Shown piece after piece: positions 6,401 through 9,755 of a stretch of DNA of 9,755 nucleotides. Source of the stretch: JAQICX01 sp964441455 (GTDB lineage: Bacteria; Verrucomicrobiota; Kiritimatiellia; JAQICX01); assembly GCA_964441455.1 (NCBI GenBank), contig CAYTUX010000263.1:1-9755 (forward strand). Reading direction: 5' to 3'. The position numbers and the translations under genes were made by a program. Positions within the stretch are counted from its first letter, which is position 1. Each line of letters starts with the position of its first letter. A model generated the notes under the pieces. It was not told where the DNA came from. It saw nothing but the letters and a program-made list of their open reading frames with translations, and did no database searches.

Positions 6401-7471
6401 ATGAGTGTAGAAATGAATGAATTGTTACAGTTGGCTATTGACGAAGGTGCGTCAGATGTGCATGTTGCAGTTGGTATTGCACCAACACTACGTATAAATG
6501 GCAACCTAAATCCTCTGGATGTGGATATACTGACTCCGGATGATACTGAACGCTTGATGAAGAGTATCACATCTGCTGAAGACCAGCAGAAATTACGAGA
6601 AGACGGCAGTGTTGACTTTGGTTTTAGTTTTGGAGATGTAGCACGTTTTCGTGTCAGCTGCTTTATGACAAAAGGTTGCATGGGTGTTGTGCTGCGTCTG
6701 ATTCCTGCTGATCTATTGTCTCTCGAGCAAATTGGTCTGCCGACTCAAGTAAAAGAATTATTATACAAACCTAGAGGAATGATTCTCGTGACCGGTCCTA
6801 CCGGTTCAGGCAAGTCCACAACTCTTGCAAGTATGATTAATATTATTAACATTGAGAGAGACTGCCATATTATTACAGTTGAAGACCCGATTGAATACTA
6901 TCATGAACACAAAACCTCTATCATAACACAACGTGAAGTCGGTAATGATGTTCCTACTTTTAAAGATGCACTAATACGTGCACTGCGTCAGGATCCTGAT
7001 GTCATTCTAGTTGGTGAAATGAGAAACCTGGAAACAATGGAAGCTGCAATTAGTGCAGCTGAAACAGGTCATCTGGTATTTGCAACCTTACATACAACAG
7101 GAGCTGCCAGTACTGTTGACCGTATTGTGGATGCCTTCCCGATGGATCAGCAGGAACAGGTAAGAACTCAACTTGCAACAAGTCTGGTTGCCGTGATTTC
7201 TCAAGTTCTGCTGAAAAGAGTTGACAGAAAAGGGCGTGTGGCCGCATTTGAAATAATGATTTCAACAGATTCAATTCGCTCGCTTATTAGAGATAACAAA
7301 ACATTTCGAATTACCTCTGACATACAAACAGGTGCAAAATATGGCATGATTACACTGGACTCTCACCTCTTTTCATTATATAAGGCAGGCATAATTAGTT
7401 ATGATGACTTAATTACAAAATCTCAAGACCCGGAAGCATTAGTGCAAAAACTAAGAGAGTCCAAACGCTAA
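6401..7471 (+). CDS. pilT: Type IV pilus retraction ATPase
   Basis: PilT is the cytoplasmic hexameric motor that depolymerises the pilus and drives twitching motility and DNA uptake. The 356-residue length is typical (about 345-370). It has the compact PAS-like N-domain (ASDVHVAVG, 17-25) without the long N-terminal domain of PilB. The core shows Walker A GPTGSGKST at 132-140, Asp box TVEDPIEY at 159-166, Walker B with E206 in LVGEMRN, and His box GHLVFATLHT at 223-232. TVDRIVDAFP at 238-247 follows. The C-terminal SIRSLIRDNK at 291-300 corresponds to the AIRNLIRE motif needed for retraction. At residue 209 an Asn stands where PilT usually has Asp (GEMRD). There is no tetracysteine zinc motif, as expected for PilT. 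GGAGA at 6389-6393 supports the ATG. It sits between the two PilB-like genes. Confidence 0.95.
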   Translation: MSVEMNELLQLAIDEGASDVHVAVGIAPTLRINGNLNPLDVDILTPDDTERLMKSITSAEDQQKLREDGSVDFGFSFGDVARFRVSCFMTKGCMGVVLRLIPADLLSLEQIGLPTQVKELLYKPRGMILVTGPTGSGKSTTLASMINIINIERDCHIITVEDPIEYYHEHKTSIITQREVGNDVPTFKDALIRALRQDPDVILVGEMRNLETMEAAISAAETGHLVFATLHTTGAASTVDRIVDAFPMDQQEQVRTQLATSLVAVISQVLLKRVDRKGRVAAFEIMISTDSIRSLIRDNKTFRITSDIQTGAKYGMITLDSHLFSLYKAGIISYDDLITKSQDPEALVQKLRESKR

Positions 7472-7495
7472 CCAAGAACCAATGGAGAAATAAAT

Positions 7496-9211
7496 ATGGC
7501 AAATGACAGAATAAGCAATGATGTTGTCCTTCAGCTTATAGAAGAGAATGGACTGCTGGATGAAGATCAACTGACTGAATTGATTAATGAAGCTGAAGTT
7601 TCCGGCAAATCAATAAGACATCTGGTTCTTGACATGGAAATGGCGACCGAAGAAGATATCATTGAATTAATTGCTAATTATATGGGTACAAGGGTCATAA
7701 ACCTCCCCGCAACCGATATCCCGCAAAATATTATTCATTCAATTCCGGCAAGTGTTGCGAGAATGTATAATGTCGTTCCGGTAGAGGCTAATTCAAGTTC
7801 ATTACTATTGGCAACTGCTGACCTTATGACTCCTGAAGTCTCTGACGAGCTCATGTTCGCTCTAACAAAAGATATTAACTTTGTTCTGGCTTTTGAAGAC
7901 GATGTTAAAAATTGTATTAATCAATTTTATGGTGATGAAAGCGACACTGTTAATGACATGCTTGCTTCTCTGGAGTCTGAAATTGAAAATATGGATGAGA
8001 CTCTGGATCTTAAAGATGGCTCAGATGATGCCAGTATAGAAGAAGAAGTTGTCAACTCAACCCCTGTTATAAGATTTGTAAATCTGGTACTCTTTCAGGC
8101 GGTGCAATCAAGATCTTCAGATATTCACTTTGAACCATTTGAAAAAGAATTTAGAATTCGATATCGTGTTGATGGTGCTCTTCTGGAAATGGCTCCTCCT
8201 CCTCTAAGACTGGCAGGTCCTGTTATATCTCGTATAAAAGTTATGGCAGGTTTGAATATTGCAGAAAGAAGAATTCCTCAGGATGGTCGTATTCAGATTA
8301 CCGTTGCAGGAAAGCAGATTGACCTTCGTGTATCTACCCTTCCGACTCAGGGGGGAGAAAGCGTTGTTCTTCGTGTTTTGGATAGAAATGTTGTGGCTCT
8401 TGATATTGACAATCTCGGCATGCCTGATGATGTTAGAGAAAATTTTGTGGAAGATATTGCAAAGCCAAATGGTATTATTATTGTTACAGGTCCTACAGGT
8501 TCCGGTAAGACCACAACGCTATATTCCGGATTAGGAGCTCTAAACACTATTGAAAGAAAGATTCTAACTGCTGAAGAACCTGTGGAATATGATATTGAAG
8601 GACTTATACAGGTTCCAATTAACAATCAGGCAGGAAATACCTTTGCAAAAGTTCTGAGAGCTTTTCTTCGTCAGGATCCTGATGTCATTATGATTGGGGA
8701 AATTCGTGACCTGGAAACAGCACAGATTGCTGTTCAGTCGGCTCTTACCGGTCATTTGGTGTTCAGTACTTTGCATACAAATGATGCTCCAGGTGCCGTT
8801 ACCCGTCTGGTAGATATGGATGTTGAACCATATCTTGTCTCTTCTACTCTGCAGGCAATTCTCGGACAGAGACTTGTCAGAACAATCTGCTCAAACTGTA
8901 AAGTGTCATACACTCCGGATGATGATCAGTTAGAAGTTCTCGAAATGTCCCGTAAAGAAATTTCAGGTAGAGACTTCTATTATGGGCGAGGATGCCCTGT
9001 TTGTGATGAAAAAGGTTATAAAGGTCGAAAAGGTCTTTATGAATACTTAAAAATCAGCGAACCAATCAAAATCATGATTAATGAAAAGCGACCTACACTT
9101 GAACTAATGGAAAAGGCAATTGAACTTGGTATGAGAACTCTGCGGGAAGATGGAATAAGGAACATTCTTGATGGCTATACAACTGTTGATGAAGTAATCA
9201 AGTATACATAA
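7496..9211 (+). CDS. pilB: PilB/GspE-family type IV pilus assembly ATPase (second copy)
   Basis: A second extension/secretion-type motor ATPase of 571 residues, a paralogue of the gene at 4646 with the same domain order. The N-terminal GspE/MshEN-type domain is at about 8-145, followed by a very acidic linker (146-186). The N2 domain has SSDIHFEP at 207-214, AERRIPQDGRIQ at 256-267 and DLRVSTLPTQGGES at 276-289. The ATPase core has Walker A GPTGSGKT at 332-339, an Asp box reading TAEEPVEY at 358-365 (Glu in place of the usual Asp), canonical RQDPDVIMIGEIRDLETA at 392-409, and His box GHLVFSTLHT at 419-428. The zinc site is C465, C468, C500 and C503. The N-terminal half differs strongly from the first copy while the core is close, suggesting an old duplication with different regulation or partners. 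Start ATG 7496 has GGAGA at 7484-7488. Assignment as PilB rather than GspE is by context. Confidence 0.92.
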   Translation: MANDRISNDVVLQLIEENGLLDEDQLTELINEAEVSGKSIRHLVLDMEMATEEDIIELIANYMGTRVINLPATDIPQNIIHSIPASVARMYNVVPVEANSSSLLLATADLMTPEVSDELMFALTKDINFVLAFEDDVKNCINQFYGDESDTVNDMLASLESEIENMDETLDLKDGSDDASIEEEVVNSTPVIRFVNLVLFQAVQSRSSDIHFEPFEKEFRIRYRVDGALLEMAPPPLRLAGPVISRIKVMAGLNIAERRIPQDGRIQITVAGKQIDLRVSTLPTQGGESVVLRVLDRNVVALDIDNLGMPDDVRENFVEDIAKPNGIIIVTGPTGSGKTTTLYSGLGALNTIERKILTAEEPVEYDIEGLIQVPINNQAGNTFAKVLRAFLRQDPDVIMIGEIRDLETAQIAVQSALTGHLVFSTLHTNDAPGAVTRLVDMDVEPYLVSSTLQAILGQRLVRTICSNCKVSYTPDDDQLEVLEMSRKEISGRDFYYGRGCPVCDEKGYKGRKGLYEYLKISEPIKIMINEKRPTLELMEKAIELGMRTLREDGIRNILDGYTTVDEVIKYT

Positions 9212-9221
9212 GGAAATGGCT

Positions 9222-9270
9222 CTTAATCCCTAATTCTTAAGTCTTAGTACATAACACTTATTACTTAATT
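9222..9270. repeat. Seven consecutive degenerate heptads between pilB copy 2 and the glycosyltransferase
   Basis: Read in register from 9222 the units are CTTAATC, CCTAATT, CTTAAGT, CTTAGTA, CATAACA, CTTATTA and CTTAATT. Five of seven begin with CTTA and all have TA at positions 3-4. The register is lost at 9271. The tract fills most of the 71-nt gap and ends 12 nt before the glycosyltransferase ATG. No Shine-Dalgarno sequence, terminator hairpin or clear promoter was seen in this gap. Confidence 0.7.
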
Positions 9271-9282
9271 ACGACATTAACT

Positions 9283-9696
9283 ATGAAAAAATATTTTGTG
9301 AATATAAAAGAAAAAAGCTTTTGGGCTCTTCTGTTATTGGGTTTGCTTGCTCTGACGGGCATTTTTGATCATTCCGCATGGACGCCTGACGAACCCAGGG
9401 TTGTTGCAATAGCACTGGAAATGAGTAGAACAGGGAATCTAATTGTTCCGCATTTAGCGGGCGTTCCATTTCTTGAAAAACCCCCAGGCTATTTTATGCT
9501 CGGTGCTTTATTTATAAAACTGTTTTCGCGGCTTTTTGGTGTTGTCGGTTCTGTCAGGTTTATGGGCTTTCTCTTAACTGTCGGAACTCTTTTTTTCTCC
9601 TATCATTTTGCTAAGATTATCTATAACAAACGAACGGCTCTTTTTACAGCATTAATATGTAACTTCTCAAAAACTTTTCAAAAAAATATGCCGTAA
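9283..9696 (+). pseudogene. ArnT/PMT-like glycosyltransferase, interrupted after its N-terminal part
   Basis: The product resembles the N-terminus of GT-C glycosyltransferases of the ArnT/PMT (dolichyl- or undecaprenyl-phosphate sugar) family, membrane enzymes that move a sugar from a lipid-phosphate donor to lipid A or another outer target. A first membrane segment (about 12-28) is followed by WTPDEPR at 33-39, where the Asp-Glu pair is the expected catalytic/metal site in the first periplasmic loop. EKPPGYF at 65-71 and further hydrophobic segments at about 70-86, 92-107 and 115-125 follow. Family members are usually 450-600 residues. Here resemblance ends near residue 125, and 12 unrelated residues (CNFSKTFQKNMP) precede the stop. 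No other frame resumes the protein in the last 100 nt. No ribosome binding site is visible before the ATG. Most likely it was disrupted by inserted DNA at about 9658; a frameshift is less likely. Confidence 0.65.
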
Positions 9697-9755
9697 GTTA
9701 AAAAAAATGGAAATATTTCTTTTTTTTTGTTGCAAAATTATGATATGTATGATTA
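9658..9755. mobile_element. Possible left edge of an inserted element
   Basis: The reading frame of the glycosyltransferase changes character at 9658 (TGTAACTTCTC). The DNA from there to the window end is much richer in A and T runs. It begins with an 11-nt tandem pair, ACTTCTCAAAA (9662-9672) and ACTTTTCAAAA (9673-9683). A palindrome, GAAATATTTC (9710-9719), follows, flanked by A8 (9700-9707) and T9 (9720-9728). Short repeats and no coding signal fit an insertion-sequence end, but no transposase or second end is visible, so this is inference. Confidence 0.3.

Noticed and set aside
6379..6681. Minus-strand reading frame of 100 codons over the pilT start
   Set aside because: It overlaps the conserved N-terminus of pilT and has no recognisable domain.
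8259..8534. Plus-strand 91-codon reading frame inside the second pilB copy
   Set aside because: It is an alternative frame of a region encoding PQDGRIQ to Walker A; its Leu-rich composition is a frame artefact.
9212..9282. Intrinsic terminator after the second pilB copy
   Set aside because: Only a 5-bp AT stem (CTTAA with TTAAG) can be drawn and no T-run follows; the seven-base periodicity explains the self-complementarity better.
1..9755. tRNA, rRNA or CRISPR array
   Set aside because: No cloverleaf-like or rRNA segments were noticed in the gaps, and no regularly spaced identical repeats with unique spacers are present; the heptad tracts are far too short for CRISPR.

Overview
The window is AT-rich bacterial DNA. 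All real genes lie on the + strand and are closely packed. It holds a purine biosynthesis gene (purC), the three subunits of the tRNA-dependent amidotransferase (gatC, gatA, gatB), three type IV pilus/type II secretion motor ATPases (PilB/GspE-like, PilT, PilB/GspE-like), and the 5' part of an ArnT/PMT-like lipid-linked sugar glycosyltransferase that stops early. Pilus motors plus an ArnT-like transferase point to a diderm (Gram-negative) bacterium. The style of the two PilB proteins (degenerate MshEN-type N-terminus, ISRIKVM and PQDGRIQ blocks) reminds me of Lentisphaerota/Verrucomicrobiota or relatives. That placement is tentative and rests on memory, not a search.

Layout. Positions 1-302 are non-coding: a large imperfect inverted repeat (29-114), a good sigma70-type promoter (169-197) and a leader of about 98 nt, leading into purC (303-1265). 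A gap of 83 nt carrying a GC-rich hairpin separates purC from gatC (1349-1648). gatA (1657-3081) follows after 8 nt. The gatA-gatB gap (3082-3187) contains two tracts of seven-base periodic sequence. gatB (3188-4621) is followed after 24, 36 and 24 nt by pilB-like 1 (4646-6364, TTG start), pilT (6401-7471) and pilB-like 2 (7496-9211). The 71-nt gap after that holds a third seven-base tract (9222-9270). The glycosyltransferase ORF begins at 9283 and loses family resemblance at about 9658, where different, A/T-tract-rich DNA starts.

How the genes work together. GatCAB converts misacylated Glu-tRNA(Gln) and/or Asp-tRNA(Asn) to the correct aminoacyl-tRNAs, and PurC serves purine synthesis; both are housekeeping. 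The three ATPases form a set of two putative extension motors and one retraction motor for a type IV pilus or related machine. No pilin, PilC platform or secretin gene is in the window. Tight spacing from gatC to the second pilB suggests one or two long transcripts.

No clearly new system is present. The points most worth a second look are the heptad tracts in the two loose gaps, the interrupted glycosyltransferase with a possible mobile-element edge, the large inverted repeat at the left end, and departures from consensus at nucleotide-handling motifs in each of the three motor ATPases.
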